Assembly (NCBI GenBank): GCA_028277185.1
Contig: JANQGQ010000012.1
Coordinates: forward strand, 539,046 to 603,045
Length of the DNA: 64,000 nucleotides
Source of the DNA: Woeseiaceae bacterium
Lineage (GTDB): Bacteria; Pseudomonadota; Gammaproteobacteria; Steroidobacterales; Woeseiaceae
Reading direction: 5' to 3'
The notes under the pieces: generated by a model
Told to the model about the DNA's origin: nothing
The model's database searches: none
Seen by the model: only the letters and a program-made list of their open reading frames with translations
Made by a program: the position numbers and the translations under genes
Shown here: piece by piece, positions 50,619-59,182 of the stretch
Position numbering within the stretch: position 1 is the stretch's first letter
Layout of the letters: each line of letters opens with the position of its first letter

Positions 50619-51302
50619 ATGGGCATATTCACGCGCTTCTCGGACATCGTGAATTCGAACATCAACGCGATTCTCGATAAGGCCGAGGATCCCGAGAAAA
50701 TCGTCCGCCTGATGATTCAGGAGATGGAAGACACACTCGTCGAAGTTCGTTCGGCGGCGGCGCGGTCGATCGCCGACAAGAAAGACCTCAATCGCAAACT
50801 GGAGTCGCTCGAAAGCGAAGTTGGCGATTGGGAGAGCAAGGCGGAACTCGCCATGCGCAAGGGTCGCGAGGATCTCGCGAAGGCAGCGCTGGTCGAGAAG
50901 TCCCGCGTCAGCGCTGCGGCGGACGCCGTAAAGGCGGACTACGCGGCGATCGATGACGGCCTTGCCAAGTTGAACGACGACATAGCGCGCCTCGAGGGAA
51001 AGCTGAACGACGCCAAGGCGCGCCAGAAGACCCTGTTGGCCAGGCACAAAACCGCGAACAGCCGGCTTGCCGCGCGGAAGCGGATCCACGACTACAAGAT
51101 CGACGACGCTATGGTTCGCTTCGAGGCATTTACGCGCCGCATCGACGACGTGGAAGGGCGTGTGGAGGCCTATGACATGGGTCTGCCGAAGGACCTGAAT
51201 CATGAGTTCGCGAGTCTCGAGGCCGAAGAATCGGTCAACAAGGAGCTGGACGAGCTGAAGCGGCGGGTCGCCGCCGAGAGCCGCCCTCAGGACAACCAGT
51301 AA
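50619..51302 (+). CDS. pspA: Phage shock protein A
   Basis: The 227-residue ESCRT-III-like protein is almost entirely coiled coil, starting MGIFTRFSDIVNSNINAILD followed by KIVRLMIQEMEDTLVEVRS. PspA binds stressed membrane and restrains PspF. AAAGGAG lies at good distance before this ATG; upstream in-frame Mets overlap the promoter and are unlikely. Confidence 0.95.
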   Translation: MGIFTRFSDIVNSNINAILDKAEDPEKIVRLMIQEMEDTLVEVRSAAARSIADKKDLNRKLESLESEVGDWESKAELAMRKGREDLAKAALVEKSRVSAAADAVKADYAAIDDGLAKLNDDIARLEGKLNDAKARQKTLLARHKTANSRLAARKRIHDYKIDDAMVRFEAFTRRIDDVEGRVEAYDMGLPKDLNHEFASLEAEESVNKELDELKRRVAAESRPQDNQ

Positions 51303-51314
51303 GGAGGTCCGCCA

Positions 51315-51539
51315 ATGGGAGAACTGGCCACACTCGCGGTCATTCTGTTCCTGACGATCGGGCTGCCGCTATGGCTGGTGCTGCACTTCGTTACGCGCTG
51401 GAAACAATCTCGTGAGATCTCGCGCGACGACGAGCAGATGCTCGAAGAGCTGTGGGCCCTGTCTCAGCGACTCGACGACCGCATCGAGACACTCGAAAGA
51501 ATACTGGACGACGACCATCCGAACTGGAGGGAGAAATGA
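51315..51539 (+). CDS. pspB: Phage shock protein B
   Basis: This 74-residue inner-membrane protein has one N-terminal helix (LATLAVILFLTIGLPLWLVLHF) and a short coiled coil ending LDDRIETLERILDDDHPNWRE, exactly the PspB form. It senses envelope damage together with PspC and releases PspA from PspF. AAGGAGG precedes the start. Confidence 0.92.
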   Translation: MGELATLAVILFLTIGLPLWLVLHFVTRWKQSREISRDDEQMLEELWALSQRLDDRIETLERILDDDHPNWREK

Positions 51540-51823
51540 CGCAAGCTAGCAGAAGTTCCGACTACGGAATCCGGCGCGGCCTCTATCGCGATCGCGAGAA
51601 CGGCTGGATCTTCGGAGTCTGCGCCGGGATCGCCGATCGATTCAATCTGCGTTTGTCCGCGGTGCGTCTGGTTGCCGCGATCAGCCTGCTGGTGTTCTTT
51701 TGGGGAACCGTGCTGGTCTATATTCTGGCCACCGTGCTCATCCGCGAGAAACCTTTGGTGTACGCGGGACGAGTCTCGGAACACGAGTTCTGGCGCCGGA
51801 GAGACTACTGGAGCCAGTCATGA
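51536..51823 (+). CDS. pspC: Phage shock protein C
   Basis: This 95-residue protein has the PspC domain RGLYRDRENGWIFGVCAGIADRFNLRLSAVRL and one membrane helix. It starts in the pspB stop codon (ATGA). It is shorter than E. coli PspC (119 residues). Its stop overlaps the next gene. Confidence 0.9.
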   Translation: MTQASRSSDYGIRRGLYRDRENGWIFGVCAGIADRFNLRLSAVRLVAAISLLVFFWGTVLVYILATVLIREKPLVYAGRVSEHEFWRRRDYWSQS

Positions 51824-52212
51824 CGGACTACGATGCAGCCGAAGCTCGCCGCTTCTACCGCAGCTCGGACCGACGCATCCTGGGTGGCGTGTGCGGGGGC
51901 CTCGCCGAGTACTTCGGTTTCAATCTCAAAGCCACGCGGTTTCTGGCCTTTGTCACGCTAATCATGGCCCCGCCGTTCGCGGTATTGGCTTATCTGGGTG
52001 CCGTGATTCTGTTGCCTGCCGCGCCGTCGCGACCGCCAGCCGCCGATGAATCGTTTCGACGGGCCGTGCGATCTTCGCCGACCCAGACGATGAGCGACGT
52101 CCGAAGGCGCTTTCTCGCGCTGGATCGACGTCTGGCTCGTCTGGAAAAATACGTGACTTCGTCGCGCTACAAGCTCGACCGGGATTTTCGCGATCTCGAG
52201 CGCGACCGATAG
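51820..52212 (+). CDS. Second PspC-domain protein
   Basis: This 130-residue protein repeats the PspC domain (FYRSSDRRILGGVCGGLAEYFGFNLKATRFLAF), followed by a membrane helix and a basic coiled-coil tail (VRRRFLALDRRLARLEKYV). It is translationally coupled to pspC. The domain differs from pspC in sequence, so it is an old paralogue rather than a recent copy. It may build a PspB/PspC-like complex with the next gene. Confidence 0.85.
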   Translation: MTDYDAAEARRFYRSSDRRILGGVCGGLAEYFGFNLKATRFLAFVTLIMAPPFAVLAYLGAVILLPAAPSRPPAADESFRRAVRSSPTQTMSDVRRRFLALDRRLARLEKYVTSSRYKLDRDFRDLERDR

Positions 52213-52225
52213 AAGAGGAGAACCA

Positions 52226-52453
52226 ATGTCTTCAACCGCCATCGTATTCGTCGTACTGATTGCTTGCGTCACGGGCGTGGTGTGCCACTACATTACCGAG
52301 AACGCCAAGAAAGAGCGAAAGGCCGGCTCACAAACAACTGGTCTGGACGAAACGCTTGCGCAACTCGACGCGATCGAAGAACGCGTGCGCGTCCTCGAAC
52401 GTATCGTCACGGAAAACAAGTTCGACCTGAAGCAGGAGATCGACAGACTGTGA
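52226..52453 (+). CDS. Second PspB-like small membrane protein
   Basis: The 75-residue protein has an N-terminal helix (STAIVFVVLIACVTGVVCHYI), a charged juxtamembrane part and a C-terminal coiled coil LAQLDAIEERVRVLERIV, mirroring PspB in size and plan. AGAGGAG precedes the ATG. With the second PspC it forms a duplicated BC module, in reverse order (C then B). Family assignment rests on plan and context. Confidence 0.7.
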   Translation: MSSTAIVFVVLIACVTGVVCHYITENAKKERKAGSQTTGLDETLAQLDAIEERVRVLERIVTENKFDLKQEIDRL

Positions 52454-52893
52454 CGCGTCCTCTGAACAGGCTGGGCAAGCTATTGGCGGAGCTCGGCATA
52501 GAGCCCGCAAGCACCGTCGCTTACGGGGCTCTGGCCGGCACAGCGGACGATTCGGGCCAGGACGGTTGCGGGCAGGGTCTTCCCCGCGCCGACGACTTGC
52601 CGCCTGCTCTCAAAGTCGACGTCGCCGTCGTCGATGCAAGAGGCTCAGACGACATCCACGGAGTCGGCGCGTTGCTTGCTCGTTTGCGCGACGTGCATGC
52701 ACAACGGGTCGTAGTTCTCGTCGACCGGATCGGGCGCAACGAGCTGCTGGCGCTGCGGTTCGAGCCGACTAAGCGCGTCTTCGAAGGTGGGCAGGTTTTT
52801 CTTTCGAGCGCGGCAGTTACCGACAAACGCCGCGAATGGAACAACGCCCGCAACTGGGCGCATCCGGAAAACTTCGATCGTTTTCGATGGTAG
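52450..52893 (+). CDS. Unknown protein at the end of the psp operon (possibly DUF6231)
   Basis: This 147-residue protein starts with GTG inside the previous stop codon (GTGA), so it belongs to the psp operon. The middle has a Rossmann-like beta-alpha pattern (VDVAVVDARG, RVVVLVDRI) and the end NARNWAHPENFDRFRW resembles the C-terminus of DUF6231 proteins of gammaproteobacteria, from memory. It may be a degenerate methyltransferase-like fold. Function unknown. Confidence 0.65.
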   Translation: MTRPLNRLGKLLAELGIEPASTVAYGALAGTADDSGQDGCGQGLPRADDLPPALKVDVAVVDARGSDDIHGVGALLARLRDVHAQRVVVLVDRIGRNELLALRFEPTKRVFEGGQVFLSSAAVTDKRREWNNARNWAHPENFDRFRW

Positions 52894-52927
52894 ACCGGCG
52901 CTGTCAGCAGGCCCTTCGGGCCGAATC

Positions 52928-53311
52928 CTAGTTCCGCGCCGCTCGCGCTTTCTCGTTGAACGCCCGAACCTGCTGATTGAACATCTCGCCAACGAGCGCT
53001 TTCTCTTCGTTCGCGGCATCGAAGCGTTTGTTCAGCATATCGTTTCGCCGCTGTAGTTCGCTGTCGTCGGGTCGTTCCGCCATCGCGTCGATAGCGGCCT
53101 TCTCTTCGTCCTCGATGCAGGTCAGGTACTCGTCAACCTCGGCGAGATAGTCCTTTACCGATGCTGAGGCCGCGAGCATCTCGTCCTTGGTTGCCGTCGC
53201 GCCATCCGGAATGTCCGGGCGCGCGGGGTAGTCGCAGGCCAGGACCGGCTGCGCAAGCAGTACCGTTGTGGCGGCGAGAATCGATAAGCAGAACTTTCTG
53301 GCTATATTCAT
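52928..53311 (-). CDS. Hypothetical periplasmic protein
   Basis: The 127-residue product has a clear signal peptide (MNIARKFCLSILAATTVLLAQPVLA) followed by a helical, acidic mature part with ASVKDYLAEVDEYLTCIEDEEKAAIDAM and FDAANEEKALVGEMFNQQVRAFNEKARA. Two cysteines could form a disulfide. No family recognised. It is convergent with the psp operon. Confidence 0.7.
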   Translation of the reverse strand: MNIARKFCLSILAATTVLLAQPVLACDYPARPDIPDGATATKDEMLAASASVKDYLAEVDEYLTCIEDEEKAAIDAMAERPDDSELQRRNDMLNKRFDAANEEKALVGEMFNQQVRAFNEKARAARN

Positions 53312-53475
53312 TGAGTCACTTCGAAACACCGGCCGCATCCCGCGGATGCCCGGTCCCTTGAAAACCTGTCGCTATTAGATCACGCCGCTCAAATCGAGTG
53401 AAGCGGCGGACGGCGGGATATTACAAATCGGTGCTTGACAAACGCCGAAAGACTACTTCGCTACTTGATGCGCAA

Positions 53476-53562
53476 GGATAGTGGGCGCGCGGTAGTCGTT
53501 TGCGGGATGGCTCCCTTCGGTCCGCTTTATTCCCGCAAACGACTACCGCGCGCCCACTATCC
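53476..53562 (+). repeat. Constant-loop hairpin repeat, variant copy (32-bp perfect arms)
   Basis: Arms 53476-53507 and 53531-53562 are perfect reverse complements. The 23-base loop 53508-53530 differs from copy 1 by a single base (CCTTCGG for CCTGCGG), and the stem top is GGGA/TCCC instead of GGAA/TTCC. Arm sequence (GCGCGCGGTAGTCGTTTGC) is unlike any other copy. Confidence 0.92.
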
Positions 53563-53620
53563 CGAAACACCTAAGGCAGCGCGCGTCTCGCTTCCACTCC
53601 CGTCAGCCGCTGTAGTAAGT

Positions 53621-53707
53621 CGGCCTTGCCGTCCGGATGGTCTGTAGCGGGAATAAAGCGGACCGAAGGGAGCCATCCCGCTACAGACCATCCGGACGGC
53701 AAGGCCG
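53621..53707 (-). repeat. Constant-loop hairpin repeat, variant copy (32-bp perfect arms, opposite facing)
   Basis: Arms 53621-53652 and 53676-53707 are perfect reverse complements, with loop 53653-53675 the exact reverse complement of the neighbouring copy's loop. The two hairpins face each other 58 bases apart and fill the 429-base gap between the periplasmic protein and the GGDEF-EAL gene, with no gene in it. Confidence 0.92.
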
Positions 53708-53740
53708 CAAAACCCGCGTCAAAACCACCGGCGCAGGGTA

Positions 53741-56239
53741 CTAGGCAAGAAACAACGCGCGATACTCATCCGTCCCGTCTGCCTGCGCCAGCAGAAGATC
53801 GAGGTAGCTCTCAGAGTCCATGGGGTCGCCGAATAGCAGGCCCTGCGCGTAATTGCAGCCCAATCCTTGCAAAAAGACGAGTTGCTCCTCGCTTTCGACG
53901 CCCTCGGCGACTACGTCCATATTGAGGTTTCTCCCCATCTGGACAATCGTGCCGACGATTGTCGCGTCGTCAGCATTCGTCGCCGCATGTCGCACGAAGG
54001 ACTTGTCGATCTTAAGCGTGTTGATCGGAAACTGCTGCAGCGCGCTCAATGACGAGTAGCCAGTCCCGAAGTCGTCGATCGCAAGGTGCAGACCGAGCGC
54101 GTAAAGCTGATCGAGTATCTTGATCGTTCTTTCGGGGTCCTCCATGAGCGTCGTTTCCGTAATCTCGAGCTCCAGAGAGGTGGGCGATACCTCGTAGCTG
54201 CGGAGTATCGAGCTGATTCTGCGAATGAAGTTCGCCTGACGAAGCTGCTTGAGGGACAGGTTGACCGATACCCGGCCGGGGGACGAAACCGACCGCTGCC
54301 AGAGACGGAAGTCTTCGCAGACTTTGTCCAGCACCCATTCGCCGATCTCGACGATGAGGTTCGTTTCCTCGGCAATCGGGATGAAATCCGAAGGCAAAAT
54401 CAGGCCGCGTTCCGGAAGCTCCCAGCGAACGAGCGCTTCGGCGCCGAATACTTCACCTGTCTCGAGGTTGTACTTCGGCTGATAGTGCACGAGTAGTTCA
54501 TCGCGCTCGAAAGAGCGCTTGAGCTTACTCTTGGTCATCAAGCGCTCGATCGCGGCCTCGTTCATCTCCGGAACGTAGGTCTCGAACCGGTTGCCGCCGG
54601 CCTTCTTAGCCTGATACAGAGCCGCGTCCGCGTTGCGGATCAGGTCGATTACATTCGCCGCGTCACGCGGGTAGTAAGCAACTCCCATACTCGCCGTCAT
54701 GAACACTTCATGCCCCTGCACGACGAGCGGCTCCGCAAGTCCGTCGAGCACCGCGGCTGCCGTTTTCGCGGTGCGCTCGCGGTCATCGGGATCGAAGCCG
54801 TCCAGGATAACGGCGAACTCGTCGCCAGCGAGTCGGCCGATGATCGTATTCTCGGGCAGAACGGATGCCATCCGTTCGGCGACGGTCTCGAGCGTGGTGT
54901 CGCCCGCAAGATGCCCGAAGGTATCGTTGATTTCCTTAAAATAGTCTATGTCGACGTAGAACAGACCCAAAGGCCTGCCGCTGCGTCGGGAACGGGCGAT
55001 GGCTCGCTGCAGCAGATGCTGAAACTGCATGCGATTCGGAATTTTCGTCAGCGGATCGATGCGGGCGAGATATCGAATGCGCTTCTCGGCCCGAAGTCGT
55101 TCCGTCGTGTCCTGAGCCGCATAGATTCTGTCGCCCGCTTCTCCGCCGGCACCCGTTAGTATCGAGCAGGTGAACGAGACCGGGATCGACTCTCCGAACC
55201 TCGATTCCAGGAATGCCTCCCGCGGGACCGGCGAGGCCTTGGCGTCGATCAGCGAGCGGCTTTTCTTGCTGTTGACGATGTAGTCGATCGAGTTACCGAC
55301 GAGCTCGTGCTCCTCGTAACCCAGCATGTGCGTAGCTGCCTTGTTGATTCGCTTGATGCTGCCGTCGTCGTCGGTAATGACGATCGCCTCGTTCATGCTG
55401 GCAAGCACGCCGTCCACGTAGTCTCTCGAGATCGTCGTCGCCTTGAGACGTTCCCGCATATCGTTGAAGACCTCGGCCAGATCGCCGAGATCGTCGCCAC
55501 GCTTGACGGGCAGCGGGCTGCCAAAATCGGAATCCCTGAGCTTCTCGGCCTCCTGCTTAAGCTGCTGGATGCGGCCGCTGCTGCTGCGGTGGATCGTGAA
55601 CACGAAGAGTCCCGATGCAGCGAGCACGAGTGCCGAAACGGCAGCAATCCAGACGTAGGACGTGCGCCGACTCCGGGTCTCTTGCGCGGCGATGCTGTCC
55701 GCGAAGAGCGCCGCCGCGTACCGGAGTTCATCGAGTGCGAACAGGCCTTCGACTTCGGCGTTGGGTCGGTCGTCGAATTCGACGCGGTAGCGAATGACGA
55801 GAGCATCGCTCAGCCATGTCGTGCGGTCGACATAATCCCCGGAAGGAAAGGTGCCGGCCGTCACGACGCCATCGATCGGTCCCGTGTAGCGGAGTGCCTC
55901 GAGGGCGGGATTGCTGCTCAGCCGTCTCTCGAGCAACGCAGCGATCGTGTCCCGCGACAGCCTCGGCTCCAGGTCGATGACATCGTCTGCAACGCTGTGC
56001 ATTTGCGCCCGGGCCCGCCGTTCGAAACTCTCGTTCAGGAATGCGTTGTGCTCGGCCGCGCTCGTTTCCGCGAGTTCGTTGGCCAACCAGCGATACTGCA
56101 CGAAAAACACCGTCAGCATGATTGCCGTTATGGCCGCAGCCGTGGCGGCGGCAATCAGCAGGAATCTCGGAAGCCGCTTACTGCTCATATTATCGCTGTC
56201 GCTCGGTCCCTGATCGGGCATACCCGACGCGGCCGACAC
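53741..56239 (-). CDS. Membrane-bound PAS-GGDEF-EAL cyclic di-GMP enzyme
   Basis: The 832-residue protein has two membrane helices (about 24-47 and 192-214) enclosing a periplasmic sensor domain, a HAMP segment (RIQQLKQEAEKLRDSDFGSPL), a PAS domain (VDGVLASMNEAIVITDDDGSI), a GGDEF domain with the active-site variant AGDEF in RLAGDEFAVI, and an EAL domain with GAEALVRWE, NLSLKQLRQ, DDFGTGYSSL and LKIDKSFV. It may make and break cyclic di-GMP; EAL residues look intact, and AGDEF is often still active. It probably links an external signal to motility or biofilm. Confidence 0.92.
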   Translation of the reverse strand: MSAASGMPDQGPSDSDNMSSKRLPRFLLIAAATAAAITAIMLTVFFVQYRWLANELAETSAAEHNAFLNESFERRARAQMHSVADDVIDLEPRLSRDTIAALLERRLSSNPALEALRYTGPIDGVVTAGTFPSGDYVDRTTWLSDALVIRYRVEFDDRPNAEVEGLFALDELRYAAALFADSIAAQETRSRRTSYVWIAAVSALVLAASGLFVFTIHRSSSGRIQQLKQEAEKLRDSDFGSPLPVKRGDDLGDLAEVFNDMRERLKATTISRDYVDGVLASMNEAIVITDDDGSIKRINKAATHMLGYEEHELVGNSIDYIVNSKKSRSLIDAKASPVPREAFLESRFGESIPVSFTCSILTGAGGEAGDRIYAAQDTTERLRAEKRIRYLARIDPLTKIPNRMQFQHLLQRAIARSRRSGRPLGLFYVDIDYFKEINDTFGHLAGDTTLETVAERMASVLPENTIIGRLAGDEFAVILDGFDPDDRERTAKTAAAVLDGLAEPLVVQGHEVFMTASMGVAYYPRDAANVIDLIRNADAALYQAKKAGGNRFETYVPEMNEAAIERLMTKSKLKRSFERDELLVHYQPKYNLETGEVFGAEALVRWELPERGLILPSDFIPIAEETNLIVEIGEWVLDKVCEDFRLWQRSVSSPGRVSVNLSLKQLRQANFIRRISSILRSYEVSPTSLELEITETTLMEDPERTIKILDQLYALGLHLAIDDFGTGYSSLSALQQFPINTLKIDKSFVRHAATNADDATIVGTIVQMGRNLNMDVVAEGVESEEQLVFLQGLGCNYAQGLLFGDPMDSESYLDLLLAQADGTDEYRALFLA

Positions 56240-56368
56240 ATTATTATTATGTAGTGTTGTCGGGTGCGGACGGCAGGAGCCAGCGTCCCGATACTGTCGA
56301 TCAGTGTAGCACCGGCGAGCCGGTACAGCTTAAGTATTTGCGTTTAAAAGCCCTGATTTCGACGCTGC

Positions 56369-56764
56369 CTATTTCGTTCGCTTTTCCGTAAATTCAACGG
56401 GTTCGCCGTGATTCGTCGTGCGCATCACCCCCTCCACGACAGCGCCTTCCGCCACCGCGATTGCGCCTCCGGTGACCGTGCCGCTGATTCGGGCCGAGGC
56501 GGCGATCTCAACATGTCCCTCGGCTACGATATCCCCGTCGACCTGTCCCGCTACGACGACATGCCGGGCCTTGACCGTTCCCGCGAAATGCCCTTCGGAG
56601 TGGATCGTGATGGTCCCCTCCAGATCGCAGTCTCCGTCGACCGTACCGCTGAGCTGATAGTTCCCCGTACCGCTGATCAGCCCGGTAATCCGGCAGCCCT
56701 GATTGATGAGCGTGACGGGCCCGCCGGCGCGGTCCCGGATTCTTCGCAGGGGATTCTGACTCAT
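56369..56764 (-). CDS. Bactofilin (polymer-forming cytoskeletal protein)
   Basis: The 131-residue protein consists mainly of a right-handed beta-helix with the bactofilin repeats DCDLEGTITIHSEGHFAGTV, KARHVVVAGQVDGDIVAEGHVEIAASARISGTV. Bactofilins form filaments that position cell-wall enzymes. Start MSQNPLRRI was chosen over an upstream in-frame Met because the preceding residues look random. Confidence 0.88.
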   Translation of the reverse strand: MSQNPLRRIRDRAGGPVTLINQGCRITGLISGTGNYQLSGTVDGDCDLEGTITIHSEGHFAGTVKARHVVVAGQVDGDIVAEGHVEIAASARISGTVTGGAIAVAEGAVVEGVMRTTNHGEPVEFTEKRTK

Positions 56765-56818
56765 GGTTGGAAAGCACCTGATCGCGTGGCCGACAGCGCG
56801 CATGTTAACCGCATATCG

Positions 56819-57211
56819 TCAATCCTTCGGCGGTTTCTCGAGATATCCGTATCCGAGGCTCTCGATCGACACCAGGACGCCGCCCTCGAAGATGAGGCGT
56901 CGCATCAGCTTTCGCGGCCCGAAGTTGTAAACGTACTCGGTAACCAGGACTTCGGTCGGAAAGACGCCCGGATAGACGCGGCGGCCGACCAGAATGCCCC
57001 CCGCGCGGATTCCCGAGCGCAACTCGAGGCCGCGCAGCGTCCTGCCGACGTGACGGCGTGTCGCCGGCTCCCCGCAAATTGCGAGTACCTCGGCTTCGTG
57101 CATCCCATCACGCACGAGCTTGGTGCCGCAACGCAAGGCGAAAGCGGGCTCTGCCAGCAGCAGGCCGGCAAAGATCAGGATCGTCGGCAGAGTGAGGCGC
57201 GGTGACAACAT
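56819..57211 (-). CDS. DUF2845 periplasmic protein
   Basis: The 130-residue protein has a signal peptide (LTLPTILIFAGLLLAEPAFA) and then LRCGTKLVRDGMHEAEVLAICGEPATRR, the DUF2845 opening with two cysteines, followed by EYVYNFGPRKLMRRLIFEGGVLVSIESLGYGY. Function is unknown; the fold may resemble SmpA/BamE-like small domains, as suggested by GxxxxEVLxxCGxP. It lies 54 bases upstream of the bactofilin. Confidence 0.83.
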   Translation of the reverse strand: MLSPRLTLPTILIFAGLLLAEPAFALRCGTKLVRDGMHEAEVLAICGEPATRRHVGRTLRGLELRSGIRAGGILVGRRVYPGVFPTEVLVTEYVYNFGPRKLMRRLIFEGGVLVSIESLGYGYLEKPPKD

Positions 57212-57586
57212 CGACGGCGTTTCCCCATGCGGTGCTCAGTCGCGATCGGGGCCCGACGCGACCCGGATAGCATAGACCGAAACCGAGTCTGCTGTCGCCG
57301 CTCAGCGGCCGGCGTAGTGCAAGTCTTTGTTTTTTTCAGCGAAACGCCAGGGCTTGTGGTAAAAAGAGCGCCGTTCCGGCTGTCTCGTGCACGGAGCGGC
57401 AGAACTATCCGTTACAAGGATGTGTCACAGCGAGGTCGGTCTTTCGTTCTATTTGCGAGGCGCATGGTGAGACTGGGTAAGAACAAAGAACGGGACGGGG
57501 CCGTTGTGTGGCGGCCGCGGTAGGCGCCCGGGCCGACCAGCCAACCGCCCCGGGCAAGCGGCAAGCCGGAACTGGCTGCAGATATC
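57212..57586. other. 375-base gap upstream of gshA without a supported gene
   Basis: Short open frames here (such as 57227-57523, plus) have no ribosome site and no recognisable product. The region has a T-run (57328-57336) and AT-rich patches that may belong to the gshA promoter. I see no convincing -35/-10 pair, hairpin or RNA gene. Confidence 0.5.
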
Positions 57587-59164
57587 GTGACCACTACCTT
57601 CGAAACGCGACTCAGGCAGTTGGCGTCCGCGGACCGGCGCGTACTCGCCGGCGGGCGCAAGGGTGTCGAGAAAGAGTCGTTGAGAATCCGGCCTGACGGC
57701 AGGCTGGCGGATACGCCGCATCCCGCGGCGCTCGGCTCCCCGCTGTGCAGTGCCTTCATCACGACCGACTTCTCCGAGGCGTTGCTCGAGTTCGTGACGC
57801 CGGCGTTCGCGAGCAGTTGGGAAACGCTGCAGACGATTACCGACATACATCAGTTCGTGGCGACGCGCATCGGTGCCGAGCTGCTTTGGCCCGCCAGCAT
57901 GCCGTGCCGGATACCGGCGGATGCCGAGATCCCGCTTGCCCGCTACGGCGGATCGAATGTCGGCCGCATGAAGACGATCTACCGTCGCGGCCTGGGCTAC
58001 CGCTACGGTCGCGCGATGCAGACTATCGCGGGCGTGCACTTCAACTACTCGCTTCCCGGGGACTTTTGGCCTGTTTACCGGGAGCTTCGCGGGGACCCGG
58101 GCCCCGAAGATCAGTTTCGCTCGACCGAGTATCTCGCGCTGGTCCGGAATTTTCGCCGCTTCGGCTGGCTCATACTCTACCTTTTCGGGGCTTCGCCGGC
58201 GCTTTGCCGAAGCTTCGCAGGGGCAGACCCTTCCAATATGCCGGCGCTCAACGATGAGACCCTGTACGAGCCGTACGGAACGTCGTTGCGCATGAGCGAT
58301 TTGGGCTACAGCAACAAGACGCAGGCCAGCATCCACATATCGCTCAACAGCCTGGACGAGTACGTCCGGGACCTGACCGCCGCAATACGAACGCCCGAGC
58401 CGGATTACGAAGCGATCGGCGTGAAGGTCGACGGCGAGTATCGACAGCTGAATACGAACAAGCTGCAAATCGAGAACGAGTACTACAGCGCCGTGCGGCC
58501 CAAGCGGGTGGCACGGTCCGGCGAGCGCCCGACGGCTGCGCTCAGGCGCGGCGGCATCGAGTACATCGAGATTCGGTCGCTCGATCTCAGCGTCGCGGAT
58601 CCGGCGGGAATCAACCAGAACACCATGCGTTTCATGGAGGCCTTCCTGATCTACTGCCTGCTCGAGGAAAGTCCCTTGTTCGATGCGGAAGACCTGGCGC
58701 GCTGCGGAAGAAACCAACTCAGGACGGCGAAAGCGGGCCGCAAGCCGGGCCTCGAACTCGAGCGTTCGTCCGGCCGGATGCCGCTCAAGGACTGGGCTCT
58801 GGAGATGCTCGATGCAATCGTCCGCGTCGCTGAGCTAGTCGACGCCGGCGATGCGCGTGGCGGCTACGTCGCCGCGGTTGAGAGCATGCGTGAGCTCGTT
58901 CTCGTACCGGAGACGACGCCCTCCGGGCGGCTCCTCGACGCGCTTGCGGGCCGGCGGCTCGGCTATTTCGACTACGTGCTCGACGTCGCCGGGCGTCATC
59001 GCGACTACTTCGAAAGGCTGCGACCGCTGTCAGACGACAGGCGTGACGAGTTCGAAACCGATGCACGGCGTTCGCTCGAGCAGCAGGCGGCCATCGAGGC
59101 GGCTGATGAGATCACGCTCGACGAGTACCTCGAGCGCTACTTCGCCAACGGCGGGCTTCGATGA
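57587..59164 (+). CDS. gshA: Glutamate-cysteine ligase
   Basis: The 525-residue enzyme makes gamma-glutamylcysteine, the first step to glutathione. It shows GRKGVEKESLRI, TDFSEALLEFVTPAF, MPCRIP, YRRGLGYRYGRAMQTIAGVHFNYS and YIEIRSLDLS of the GshA class typical of E. coli-like bacteria. The start is GTG with a weak ribosome site. Glutathione persulfide produced from it is the expected substrate of the persulfide dioxygenase near the window start. Confidence 0.94.
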   Translation: MTTTFETRLRQLASADRRVLAGGRKGVEKESLRIRPDGRLADTPHPAALGSPLCSAFITTDFSEALLEFVTPAFASSWETLQTITDIHQFVATRIGAELLWPASMPCRIPADAEIPLARYGGSNVGRMKTIYRRGLGYRYGRAMQTIAGVHFNYSLPGDFWPVYRELRGDPGPEDQFRSTEYLALVRNFRRFGWLILYLFGASPALCRSFAGADPSNMPALNDETLYEPYGTSLRMSDLGYSNKTQASIHISLNSLDEYVRDLTAAIRTPEPDYEAIGVKVDGEYRQLNTNKLQIENEYYSAVRPKRVARSGERPTAALRRGGIEYIEIRSLDLSVADPAGINQNTMRFMEAFLIYCLLEESPLFDAEDLARCGRNQLRTAKAGRKPGLELERSSGRMPLKDWALEMLDAIVRVAELVDAGDARGGYVAAVESMRELVLVPETTPSGRLLDALAGRRLGYFDYVLDVAGRHRDYFERLRPLSDDRRDEFETDARRSLEQQAAIEAADEITLDEYLERYFANGGLR

Positions 59165-59182
59165 GCGATCGGCGCCCGGATG

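Noticed and set aside
57227..57523. Possible 98-residue gene upstream of gshA
   Set aside because: No ribosome site, odd composition, no family, and part of the frame reads through low-complexity sequence.
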